64,000 nt of DNA, taken from NCBI RefSeq assembly GCF_018143015.1, contig NC_054751.1, positions 23,574,425 to 23,638,424 of the forward strand. The letters are read 5' to 3'. Under the pieces are notes generated by a model. It saw only the letters and a list, made by a program, of their open reading frames with translations. It did not search any database and was not told the origin of the DNA. Made by a program: the position numbers and the translations under genes. The DNA is from Lytechinus variegatus (taxonomy: Eukaryota > Echinodermata > Echinoidea > Temnopleuroida > Toxopneustidae). Of the stretch, positions 23,001 to 33,182 are shown piece by piece (position 1 is the first letter of the stretch; each line of letters starts with the position of its first letter).

Positions 23001-23627
23001 CAACAAAAGCGATACGAGAAGCCGATGGAAGCTATTGTGTTGAGATTGTGTTATCTCGAATGACATACCATCGATCGCTTTATTGTCCGATTCATGAGTA
23101 TGACTGGATATAGAGGTTGTTTTGGTATTGTTTTAGCGCAATATCACGTCATACATTTTGACATATTTGCCCACTTTCTATGCAAATTAAGACACTAATA
23201 CTGTCATGAAGCATATCGATGTTTTCGCTAATATATTCTCTTTCATGTAGAATGTTGACATTGTGTATTAATTGCTGTTTTTTATAAAACAGTTTAGGAT
23301 TCATGAAAAAATACCCTGTTTTAAATTGAAATTTGCATAATTTATGTAAATTAGGTAATAATAAACAAGGATATCCCAATCTTTTTATGTCAATTTTCTT
23401 CCCTCTCTTACCATGCTTACCCTAAGTCTTTTTTAGGGCAATTCTGGTTAAATATATATTCTTAAATTCTTGTTTTCACTATATCGACCTAATATGCAAA
23501 TTGATGCAAATTACTTGCTTATTTGCATAGAAACAGCGTGTCTCTTTGGATGAATCCTTTTCTTTTGACTCAAGGAACATTTGTGCCAAGTGGGGCATTT
23601 GTACTAAAAAATGCAGCGTTCACCCTT
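20064..23627. mobile_element. large fold-back element, 1.06-kb arms
   Basis: Left arm 20064-21118 and right arm 22558-23627 are reverse complements at roughly 90%. They share TGGCACAAATGTTCCTTGAG, GCATTTCGGTATCGGTAAA and CACGGGAGCCCTCC in matching order. The 1.44-kb spacer holds a family A copy and other sequence. No transposase is visible. The mirrored 60-130-codon frames in the arms are non-coding. Outer ends are near GTTGAACGCTG and its complement; target duplication not established. Confidence 0.88.
21417..21916 (+). mobile_element. family A, copy 4, complete
   Basis: Exactly 500 bp between perfect 8-bp duplications GGACCTCC (21409-21416, 21917-21924). Ends CCCGGGGGGGCACT and AGTGCCCCCCCCGGG. 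It sits in the spacer of the fold-back element. Frames of 60-150 codons crossing it are Arg/Pro/Lys-rich readings of the repeat. Confidence 0.92.
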
Positions 23628-23639
23628 TTTTTTGCAGTT

Positions 23640-23848
23640 AACAAGTCTACTAATCTTTCGAAATAAAGACCCACGATTATCATTGACTCGAAAATTTCTG
23701 TCTCAACCATCTTGAGTTGAGTGAGTTACTTCTCCAATGATCTTTTTGAATCTTTAATTAATGCGAGACGTAAACAAATTCCTCTAACTCCAACAGGAGC
23801 ATCAAATCCATAGCTGTGACATCGGAATCCAGGACATTCTAATTCAAG
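23640..23848 (+). promoter_or_regulatory. 5' flank/5' UTR of the collagen-like gene
   Basis: No clear TATA box. A pyrimidine-rich stretch ending CTCCAACAG at 23796 could be an acceptor, in which case the ATG exon starts at 23797 and a 5' UTR exon lies further upstream. The fold-back element ends just before this block, so it may border the promoter. Confidence 0.25.
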
Positions 23849-23936
23849 ATGACCAATCTATTACTCTGGATGATTTCTGTTACCACTATTGCTACTGCTT
23901 CTGGTCTCACTATTGACGTAGACGGTCCGATCAATG
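23849..23936 (+). CDS. collagen-like secreted protein, exon 1 (signal peptide)
   Basis: ATG is followed by a classical secretion signal: MTNLLLWMISVTTIATASG with a hydrophobic core and small residues before the likely cleavage site, then LTIDVDGPIN. The exon ends with one base of a Gly codon at AATG|GTATGT, a good donor. Joined to exon 2 (31673) the split codon becomes GGT, so the frame continues as GPIN-GPCSLC. The phase match and the meaning of the join are the main support. The mature product should be extracellular. The C-terminal domain is not in view, so the family cannot be fixed; C1q/TNF-related or collectin-type proteins have this start. Confidence 0.7.
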
Positions 23937-24184
23937 GTATGTATAGTCCCGCAACATTTTATTGCCTTCTAATGATCTAAAACGGCTTGATACACTCTAA
24001 AAAAAGTTTACACATTATTGGGTAAATTGGGAACATGCATGTTGTTAGGTAAATAGATTCCCAATATTTGGTAAATTTTACGCAAAGTATTTGTTCAATG
24101 AAAATATTGACAAGCAAAAAAGTTATTCACTACAAAATGGAGGTCATTTTGTTACAGGAAAAATTTGAAAGCAAACAAAATATA

Positions 24185-25147
24185 CAGTGCGTATCAAAAA
24201 AGTATACACTTTGAAAAAGCCCTGGGAATAAAAAAAAAATAATGTGGGTATTTTTTTCACATATATCCTTGGGTCTGGGTCTCATCTATCTAATGAAAGT
24301 AAAAGTTTTGACAATATGCTACACTTGAGTGAGCACTGTCCATTTTTTTAAAGCTTGCAGAAATCTATTTGCGCAGAAATGCTCGTTTTCACGCTGTGTC
24401 AAGGGGAAAGGGTGAAATCAAACTTACCCTGCGAAACACAATTCTCATACATTTCCCTTTCACTTTTAGTCAATTGAAATAAAACGGATACATTCAAGCA
24501 TTTTGTAACAAAATTTGCCACCAAAATTAAAATTTTGAAACTTAGTAAGCGCAACCTTTACCCTTTTTGTGCCAGTTGGATATGAGGATATAACTGAATC
24601 TGAACAAAAGTTCACTCGGTTTTTATAATTTATAGTGGGTTTACAGTTCATTCTTCATTTAATGCTTGTTTCTCCACACATTTCCCAAGCTACACAATGA
24701 TTAACAAAATGAAAAACAAGCCTAAGCCATTTCATGTAAATCACATGTGTAAAATCACATGTGTAAAATAAATATCGTCACGATAGCCTCGGTGTGTGGA
24801 AGAGTGAGGTGGGGCTCAATGGCACTCTTCGAAGTGTTTTAGGCAAGAAAACAAGTTAAAGATAAAGATACTTCAAATCAATTTTTCTGCTAAATTTCAT
24901 ATGTTCTTCATGATTAAGATCTACTTTTATTCGCATTACTATTTCAAAGTTCTGCTCAAATCATTTTTCACTAACATTTCAATGTTAAGTGATGCTAACT
25001 CAAGCGGAAATATTTGTCGACATTTATATCGTTATTTGCTGAAATGGACCTGTACCAATGTTAAAATGTGGAAAAATCTTCAGGATGTTACAAATGTATG
25101 ATTTTACAGGATTTTTTCTGAGTGTAAACTTTTTTTGATACGCACTG
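24185..25147. mobile_element. Tc1/mariner-like non-autonomous element
   Basis: Ends CAGTGCGTATCAAAAAAGTA and, in complement, CAGTGCGTATCAAAAAAAGT, each next to TA. CAGTG-type ends with a TA duplication are typical of Tc1/mariner. 963 bp, no transposase frame. Confidence 0.82.
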
Positions 25148-25501
25148 TATGTCAATGATAGATAAATAAAGTATTCACTCCAAAATTGAGGTCACTTTGT
25201 TCAATGAACAAAATGACATGCAAGTAAACATGGGATTCACTACAAAATTGATGTCATTTCGTTCAGGAAATAAGACTTGAGTATATGAACGACATATTCA
25301 CCTTACAAATATTTGCTATTACCCTCGGGGGTGGGCACGGGTCGGATGTACCCTCGCCTGGATCCGTTATTGATTCAAACTTTTCATGTTCCAAATATAG
25401 CCAGCCCAGAAATAGAGCGTATTTATAATTGAATGATTAACATGAAAGTTATATTGTCTTTTAAAAGTTTAACTTACAAGTTTTTTTTAATGAAGAGAAT
25501 T

Positions 25502-27672
25502 TATATATATGGGTGATTCCATACGTGTCGTACGGGACCTTTAGAGAACATTTGACAATTTTTGACAAGAAGAAACAAAAAATATTCCAGTAACTATAGG
25601 TGATCATCAAGTACTACCAGAGTGTTAGAAAAACCAAGACTTAACATGACTTGAATTCACATCCTGTACAATACAGATTTAAAATAGTAATGTGTCGTAC
25701 GGACGCAGAAAAACTGGCTTTTTTTAGAAACCTCAAGTTTGTACTCAAAAGTCTGTGAGTTGGGCAGATAAATTTCATAGAAACTGAACTCAAATTGACA
25801 CTCAATTACCCATGGACAAACACATAAAAGAAAGCAAAATAAACATTCATGAATAAATAAAGCAAATTATAATTTTCGAGAACATTGTGGCGTACGGGAC
25901 ATTCAAAATATGTCGTACGGGACATCTCTAAATTGAAGCCAAACTTTCTTCCTTTATGTCACTTTGGCTTCTTCAATCACAATATTTGGCTGATGATAAT
26001 GATAATCCTATCAAACTAAGACATTCATTAGGTTAGAAACTGCTAATTAGCTGAATATTTCTGTCAATATATCATAAACAAAATAATGTGTCGTACGGGA
26101 CAATTGTGTGTCGTACAGTACACTTCTGTGTCGTACGGGACACTTGTGTGTTGTACAGGCACTTGTGTGTTTAATGGGCAGCCTGAATGAAAAAAAAAAC
26201 TTTTTATCAATTAGAAGGACCATTGCCCCTAAATTCTTCCTTTTTTATGAAAAATCTTTTAATAAGTAGTCATTCAGGACAATATAATTAAGTAACCTCA
26301 ATATATACAATTGGGAGCAATATGTTATAATTTTTTCATGATAGGAAATGTACAAGTGTTCACAGCATTTCTACGAGCTGAAAAACTTGAGGTTTGTGTG
26401 AAGTTATATTTTAGGGAATTCATTGATAATTTCCAAACACTATTTAAACAATAAATGAATGAAACTTTGTGTAAATTATGGGGCTAAAATGTTATATTTT
26501 TTTATATAAAATGTATATCTACATGATACACTGTCACTTGTAATTCCACAATTTTTTTTTCTAAAGAAATGCGGTTCTACTTTTTCGAACCCATCTGCAT
26601 TTAATGAAACCATATGGTTTGTCTTATTTTCCAGATTTTTTTTACAGCTTGAAAAAAGTAAGGAGTTTCAATACTGTATATAAAAACATAGTGATCATCA
26701 AGGGAAGTCCAAATAGATGATCATGATGATTGATATGTATTTTTTTTACATATTATAATAATTCCACATTAGCATGCAAGAGGAAATAATCTTCCAGGCT
26801 AGGTTGAAATAATTATAAAAGTTTTCTTTTCATACTCAATGAAAAGAAATTAACCTAGCTGCTCTGATCAGTGAAAATCACCAGTTTAGCTGAAGGGATT
26901 CACAAAAGAATAAGCCTACATGAAATCAATAAAAATGTTTAGAATCACCTATTTCATGTTCTATGGAGATAAACAAAGTACTTTTTCAGTTCACTTTATG
27001 TTAAATCAATTAAATGAATTTAAATATGCTTACTATTTATGGTTTCTGAATCCAAATCCTGCAATTAAATGCATTATTATATTGTGTGTCGTACGGGACA
27101 TGTCCCGTACGACACAGCATGTGTCGTACGGTACAACTTTTAATAGGACAATTATTGAAAAATGAAGGGCAGTAATTAGATCCTTATGGGATAAATCGAT
27201 CACCCATGGGTCAAACAAAGAGAAACCAATTTTATGAAATTGCATCATCAGAAATAAAATTGTAGGTAAAACTTTTGCATTGTCACGTGTCGTCCGGGAC
27301 ATTGCCAAAAATAGGTTCGGAAAAATCAGGGCTGCCCCTATTATGGATCATGAAAATGTTGTAGATATTATTTGGAACCATCAATAATATATTATTCTAT
27401 TGACCTGCAATATTTTCAATCTTCTCTTGCTTTGCAAATAATTTTTTCAGGCGGTGTTTGTACTTGACTATTCAATGAGCAAAATTAATGAAAATTTAAA
27501 ATTACATTGTTCCCCCCAATTAAAACTATATCTGTCTTCACTTTTGGTTAAAACTCATAATTTTCATAAAATTTAGGTATCATAGTAAAATATTACACTA
27601 CTTATGACTTATTGAAAGCATGTTTAAATTGATGATATTTTTGAAGTTCTAGTGTGGAATCGCCCATATATA
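25502..27672. mobile_element. element with ~11 copies of a TGTCGTACGGGACA motif
   Basis: Ends TATATATGGGTGATTCCATA and, in complement, TATATATGGGCGATTCCACA. Inside, GTGTCGTACGGGAC or a close variant occurs near 25525, 25692, 25888, 25911, 26088, 26107, 26128, 26148, 27086, 27102 (inverted), 27121 and 27287. No transposase is visible in the AT-rich rest. Superfamily unknown. Confidence 0.75.
27086..27115. repeat. perfect 30-bp palindrome of the TCGTACGGGACA motif
   Basis: GTGTCGTACGGGACA is followed directly by its exact complement with no spacer. A third direct copy begins six bases later at 27121. Confidence 0.95.
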
Positions 27673-28716
27673 AAATTATATGTAAGTTATACTGGCGCTA
27701 TTCCAATCATGACTATCTGATAGCCGCTCATTTTACATTATTTCCCATTTCTTTTCCATTTCATTCAAGTCTTTTACGGATCAAAAAACAATGCATATAA
27801 GACAGCAACATCAAAGACATAAATTCCCAAGTTAGGTAGAAATAAAAAGAATGCCTGCTAAAATTTACGTCTAAATCTCCACACTTAGACCAACAAAACT
27901 TAATTTCAAGATAACAGATTTTGTTAAAAGAATATACCAGAAAATAAAATAAAAAAGAGGCAAGGTAGATAGACAGAGGTAAGGAGAGAGAGAGAGAGAG
28001 AGAGAGAGGAACAAACCATTATTCGAGATCTATTTATTCTTTATTTCTGTCTATATCTTAATTGATATAGTCCTTCGCGATAAATGCACGTATGCGTATA
28101 TCACACTCAATAGATTATAACGGGATATTGAATATGCACCTACCTTTTCCAATGGTGGACTTAAGTTGTAAAAGTTAACTGAATAAATGTAGGCAATAAT
28201 AACCTCAATGCTTGATGCTTATAAAAAATGAACTACAAAAACGACATAACGAGAAAGTTAAAATCTAACTTAAACTTAATTTTACGAAGCCAAAACAATT
28301 CAGAAACATGATTATTAAGGTAATTGGAATAAATAATATGGAGAGGATTATTAGTTTTCATTTATAAAATTATTTACTCAGATGATGCCTTTTTTCGGCT
28401 CCCTAATATGGTACAGAGATGAACCATGCAATAAAGATGCAAATTTGAACCTTTCGTAAAGTCCATTATGCACCTTAAAAGTGAAAATGTTGCACTTCTC
28501 AGGATGCAGTCGAGCATTTATTGGTACAAAGAATAGTAATAAGGTGAATTACTGCACCTTTTCTCACCCATGATGCAAGCTTACACCCCAAATATGCCAA
28601 AAGGTGCTACCATTGATTCATGAGCAAACTTGTACCTTCCTTGGTGTAAACTTTGCCACGATGATGAAGTCAATTTTGTGCAATACATGTAGTGTATTGG
28701 AAGATACTTTAGTTAA
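27673..28716. other. intronic AT-rich DNA with (GA)n
   Basis: Contains an (AG)n run at about 27986-28008. No exon or repeat end recognised. Confidence 0.4.
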
Positions 28717-28947
28717 AAGGGAAGTTCACCCAGACCAAGGAAATTGCCTTGCCCTGAAAAGTTATCAATCGACAAATTATTTCACACCCGCTCCCGAATA
28801 AAGAACACACTTAGTCATCATCGTGAATCATTAAACAAAAATGTAATTTATGCATTTTACATGGATTTTGCTCAAATCCTCATCCGTATTTTATTATTTT
28901 TTTCCTGGGTATTTTTCAAAAAAAATTTCGTCAGGGTGAACTTCCCT
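28717..28947 (+). mobile_element. TTAA MITE, 231 bp
   Basis: TTAA on both sides (28713-28716, 28948-28951); ends AAGGGAAGTTCACCC and GGGTGAACTTCCCT. No coding capacity. Confidence 0.82.
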
Positions 28948-29606
28948 TTAATATATTTTGTCGGAACTACGTGTGTTACATATGGGAACATTATTGCTGC
29001 CATAAAACATAGTTTTATAATGGAAGGAATCATTAACCTGTATTTATAATCTGTATTAATAATGCAAATCTTTTATTATCCGTTAAACATGTGAATTTTC
29101 CGTTATTCAAACGTTTTAAGGCCCGGTCCCACTGGGGGGGGGGGAGTTGAATTACGCATGAATTGCGAATACAAATTTCGGTCATTCGTTGTCATCCGCA
29201 TTAAATTTGGCAAAAAAATAAAAATCCGCTTTAAAATTGCGGATACATAAAAGATGTACAGCGAACAAATTACGATTAAAAGCGGAAATATCACGAATAA
29301 AAACGAATTACCTTGCGAATGCTATTTTACGAGGGATATTGCTTGTAAAATTGTGGAATGTATTGCAGACATTGCGAAAATGTAACGAAAGTAATGCGGA
29401 AGTATAACACATGTATTGCGGACAAAAATAGGATGCTAAACGATTATTGCGGAAGTATTACGTATGCATATAGAATGCAATGCGCACATGGTGCGGAAAC
29501 AACGGTCGCATTGCGAATGTGATACATTTGAATCGAGACCATATAAAAGAAGAGCACTCCACTCTTCAGCGTCATTATCTTTATCAACATTGTAGAAAGT
29601 AGCAAC

Positions 29607-30103
29607 ATGTCAACAAGAGCCAAATCAAGAGGAAAGGAGAAACAAAAGACAAGCAAAGTTGGAGAGAGGGCTCCGTGACCACCTCCTCCACAATCCCCAA
29701 GGTCACCGAGTCCACCTCCAGAAGACCTCCCTGGCGCCGATGAGGTCCCTGGTCCAAGTCAGCCTAGAGATGACAAAGCTGAAAAGAAGAAAGAGAAGAG
29801 GCCACGAAAGAGCTTCTCCCTCAAACCCGACCAAGAAGATAATGCCTTCGAATGGTTAGCAGAAAATGAGCTTTTGTGGAGAAGGGGAAGTAGGATGGTT
29901 AAAGACACAAACAGAAAGAAGCTTTGTGGGAAGAAAAAGCCACTGAGCTTGAGATAACATCAGAGCATCTACAGGGATGGTGGCGGGTTATGCATACTTG
30001 GTATGTTAAACTTCACCGCGTCAAGTCGGGACAGGCTCCGAAAAAGCTTACAGATAGGGAACGATATGTGCTCCAGAAGTGTGCGTTCTACGAGGGGAGC
30101 TAA
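29607..30103 (+). pseudogene. Harbinger MADF/Myb-like accessory protein, broken
   Basis: ATG starts MSTRAKSRGKEKQK; an in-frame TGA at 29676 interrupts it. The same frame then runs through a Pro-rich linker and a Lys-rich stretch (KKKEKRPRKSF) to FEWLAENELLWRRGSRM. Near 29920 one base is missing; after it the other frame continues [31 protein letters not shown] and [15 protein letters not shown] to a TAA at 30101. The spaced Trp residues match MADF-type DNA-binding domains, which help Harbinger transposase enter the nucleus and bind the ends. Two lesions, so not functional as it stands. Confidence 0.8.
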
Positions 30104-31038
30104 GGCACAGGGAGTCTGCACCATGATACCAAATGTGTTCTCGACGACTCTCCTGGCCCTCGACAGCCTGTAATTATAGATACGCTCTTCCCTGGTCAGG
30201 GCCTTTGCACTGTATGTCTTCATTAGGTATGTTCTCAGATAGAAAGCATCGTCGCCCACAATGAAGTATGGGACATCTTGGGTGTCATTTGGGTAACTTG
30301 AAGGGATCTGGATTTGGCCAACCCATAATGTCGCCGTTCTCGAGACCTTGCTTCAGCTCACTTTGGTTGTATATTTGAGCATCTGATGCGGAACCGTTTC
30401 CTGATACGTCAGCCCAAAGAACCTTGTAGTCAGAACTGACCAGGGCAACTAAAATGATGCTGAAAAAGCCCTTGTAGTTGTGATATTCCGTGCCTGAGTT
30501 TGGGGGAGCTTTGCATGCCACATGCTTGCCATCAATCGCGCCGATTGTGTGAGGAAAGTTCCACCTCTGCAACCAGTCATTGGCAATTTCACGCCATTCT
30601 TCATCGTTGGTAGGGCAAGTCATCTGTTCATCAAAGTACTCTTCTGATATGGCTGTACATACTTCTCTGACAACTTTGCTGATTGTGCTGTGAGGGACCC
30701 TCCAACCGTACTGCATGTCCCTGTATTTTGAACCAGAGGCAAGATGGCGTAGGGTTATGGCCACTTTGAGTCCAGGCTCTAAGTTCGCTCTGAAGTTGGT
30801 CTGTGTCTTGAGCAGTCGAGGAGTGAGCCGGTTCACCAGTTCGTCAAACATGTCTGGGGGCATTCTCATAAAGTTCTGGAAGGCACGTGGATCTTCTGTC
30901 AATCCAAGGTCTCACCCAGACAGCTCTTTGATTTCTCCTTCGCTTTCTTTTCCGTATTTGGATCAAACGTTGAACTTGGAAGAGAAGATTGTTATGTTGT
31001 TGGATGGCTGCAACTATCAAATGTCCGTGATGATCCAT
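29969..31038 (-). pseudogene. Harbinger transposase (HARBI1-like), broken
   Basis: Minus-strand start MDHHGHLIVAAIQQHNNLL leads into a basic stretch. A frame change near 30895 leads to DPRAFQNFMRMPPDMFDEL, a helix-turn-helix region with SKYRDMQYGWRVPHSTIS, then the catalytic core. First Asp is in IGAIDGKHVACKAP and second in GNGSASDAQIYNQS. A second frame change near 30290 leads to [17 protein letters not shown] and the Glu of [11 protein letters not shown]. All three DDE residues are readable, with two frameshifts between start and end. After GIMVQTP the expected C-terminus is replaced by antisense reading of the accessory gene. Confidence 0.88.
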
Positions 31039-31672
31039 GGCAACATCCTATATTCTACACAAAAAATGACGGTCAAATTTCATTTTCTGTTACATTTATA
31101 TAGTAATCTGGGTTTACGATGAATGTTTGCTGTGTACTCGCAAATTGTTCGCGAAACAGTCGTAATACAAACGCACTATTCGTGACCAGTCTGTAAGCAT
31201 TCTTTATAAATTATTATAGCTTGGTATAAAGTCGTATTAGGCACGCTATTCATTTGTTTCGCATTCTATCCCAGTCCGCTACTTATCCGCAATCCCATGT
31301 CCGTTGCGGATATCACAGGATAACTGCGAAAATTCAGCGCATACATTGAGTATGCATTGCGTATATATTGCGCATATAAACCGGATGATTTCCGCTCCCA
31401 GGAGTTTTGGGCAGCCCAAAACTCCTGGGAACGGAAAAATGTGCCTTTGCGGATGATTACGGGCATGTGCGAAAAATAACCGTCTTAAAACAGCATACTT
31501 TACGAATATTGCGGATGTTTAGCGTCTGTAATCAAATTTTATCCTCAATTTATGCGCAATCCATCCTAAATGTCGGGGACCGGGCCTTTAGTCTCAATCA
31601 GATCAAGTAAATTGAAATACATTTACATGTAAATTTGATCTGCATAACTGAATATTATTTTTTAAATGTCAG

Positions 31673-31792
31673 GTCCGTGTTCTCTATGTCCAGAAGGAGC
31701 TCCCGGTCCCCGTGGACCACCAGGAGACATTGGCCTACCGGGAAGAGACGGTCGTGATGGGAGGGACGCTTCGTGTAATGGCCAACTATCAG
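31673..31792 (+). CDS. collagen-like secreted protein, exon 2 (Gly-X-Y)
   Basis: Acceptor AATGTCAG, donor ATCAG|GTAGAA. The 120-nt exon has phase 1 on both sides, so it can be duplicated or skipped without frame loss. With the base from exon 1 it reads GPCSLCPE, then about eight Gly-X-Y triplets (GAP GPR GPP GDI GLP GRD GRD GRD), then ASCNGQLS. The Cys pair before the helix and the Cys after it suit interchain disulfides of a trimer. GRDGRD runs are frequent in C1q/TNF-related proteins and short-chain collagens. The globular domain must lie in exons beyond the part I could identify. Confidence 0.8.
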
Positions 31793-32204
31793 GTAGAATA
31801 ATGAGGACGACGGGAGTCAAACTGTTGTTAATTCCTCAGTCATATTTGCTCTAGTCGAAGCCGTTTTAACATTTTTTTTACCAGCTTCATAATCTCCCGA
31901 ACATGCAGAGTTCGGAGGATACTATGGATTTGGCCTCATCGCGCCGCGGCAGAGATTTCCTTGTGAGTGCTCTACCAGCTGTATTTCTTCTCCGATCATC
32001 TTCAAATGTGGCATGAAGGTCCATTATGGTAAAGCAAAGCTAGTCTGCTATGCAGACTCTGAATGACTCGTGAGGTGGGATCTGCAAACCAGCCTGAAAG
32101 GGTGAGCGGAGCGAGCCATTTCTGCAGCCTCAGTAGACCTAGTCTGCTATGCAGACTCGTTGAATCAGCTGAGGTACACATACTGCAGATGTTGGTCTAC
32201 ATTT
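31793..32204. repeat. repeat-rich flank with two AGTCTGC-TAT-GCAGACT hairpins
   Basis: CTAGTCTGCTATGCAGACTC occurs twice, at about 32041 and 32139, each a 7-bp stem with a 3-nt loop. On the minus strand near 31961-31985, AGCTGGTAGAGCACTC resembles a tRNA A box, so a decayed tRNA-derived SINE may be present. No third exon of the collagen-like gene was recognised. Confidence 0.4.
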
Positions 32205-32600
32205 GTAGACTAAAGCAAAGCCGCCTAATGATTTTGGAGTGGGTGGAGACACGGTTGCCATGGTAACCATATTTTTGTGGAAAATTTGGTAGAACCTAGC
32301 TGTAACTTTTTTTCCCGTTTGTCATAGCAGTTGGCACACAGAAGCAATAATAGAGTAAAGCGAAGATGCCTATCATTTTTGGTGGGGTGGGGGTCTTTAT
32401 TGCCATGGTAACAATCCAAGTGAGTGTTACCAATAACTATGACAATCGAATGTATCATGCCTACTTCATTTCAATTTGATATATCATAATAACATGCTGT
32501 TAGCGGTTGGCAAACAAAAGCAATATCAGAAAGTAAAGCGAAGATGCCTATCATTATTGGAGGGGGCGGGGGTCTTTTAGGGTAAGGTTTACAAAATATA
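32205..32600. repeat. degenerate tandem repeat with an X-box-like palindrome
   Basis: Three diverged units begin near 32212, 32354 and 32533 with AAAGCGAAGATGCCTATCAT, spaced 142 and 179 bp. Unit 1 holds GTTGCCATGGTAAC (32254-32267), a full match to the RFX X-box pattern GTNRCC-N2-RGYAAC; unit 2 holds ATTGCCATGGTAAC (32399-32412). Confidence 0.6.
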
Positions 32601-33182
32601 TCCGGATTACTCTAATGTGGGCAGGGTCATTGTTGCCATATGATAATTGATATTTATTTGTCAAATTTTTGTGTGAGGTCTATTGCAATGCGGTGGGTTC
32701 GGGGGGGAGGGGTACATGCTGTGCTCGGCCACGCGAACCGCCGAACATTTCTATGGTTTGAACAAAAAATTCAACTCGCCGCACGGCCACCGGAGAGCAA
32801 ATGTGACTGAGGTGCCGATGATGATGATAGGATTGATGGTAATAAAAATAAAGATAATAATTGATTATACGATAATATTAATAATTATTGATAATGTTAC
32901 CTTCGGGGTTATGACAAACTTGATACACTTTTTTTTCGTTTCATCATAGCTACCAGAACCAGAAAGGAAATAGTGTTATTTCAGTAGAAAAATACTAAAG
33001 ATACAATCGTTATGTGCAATATCCTAATTCCATATTAGCTTAGTATTGGAAATAGTTTTCTTTTTACCCGTAATAAAAACAGTCAGGGGTAGCGTCAGTC
33101 ATGAGGGAGGGGACAATATAAATGCCCGGGGGTCAAATGTATTGCTTTACACATGCGTGACCAAATTATTTCCAAACACCCC
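32601..33182. other. no gene seen
   Basis: G-rich and AT-rich patches. No exon or repeat end recognised. Confidence 0.35.

Larger units (their letters stand above)
29119..31587. mobile_element. PIF/Harbinger transposon, decayed, TTA-flanked
   Basis: Ends AGGCCCGGTCCCAC and GGGACCGGGCCT with the 3-bp duplication TTA on both sides (29116-29118, 31588-31590), the standard Harbinger target. It carries two genes, as the superfamily does: a DDE transposase on the minus strand and a MADF/Myb-like DNA-binding protein on the plus strand. The genes converge and overlap at their 3' ends, which looks like an internal deletion. 2,469 bp is shorter than usual autonomous relatives. Both terminal 450-bp regions are rich in ATTGCGGA/TCCGCAAT motifs. 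Confidence 0.92.
23937..31672 (+). other. intron 1 of the collagen-like gene
   Basis: 7.7-kb intron, GTATGT to ATGTCAG. About three quarters is recognisable mobile DNA: a 963-bp TA element, a 2.2-kb TCGTACGGGA element, a 231-bp TTAA MITE and a 2.5-kb Harbinger. Around 24.0-24.18 and 25.15-25.27 kb, three degenerate copies of a roughly 65-bp unit (ATTCACTACAAAATGGAGGT) flank the TA element, which split them. Confidence 0.6.

Noticed and set aside
31911-32065. A third exon of the collagen-like gene (open for about 45 codons after CATGCAG)
   Set aside because: The frame has no Gly-X-Y or C1q pattern, and the minus strand of the same stretch holds a tRNA A-box-like AGCTGGTAGAGCACTC, so a SINE remnant explains it better.
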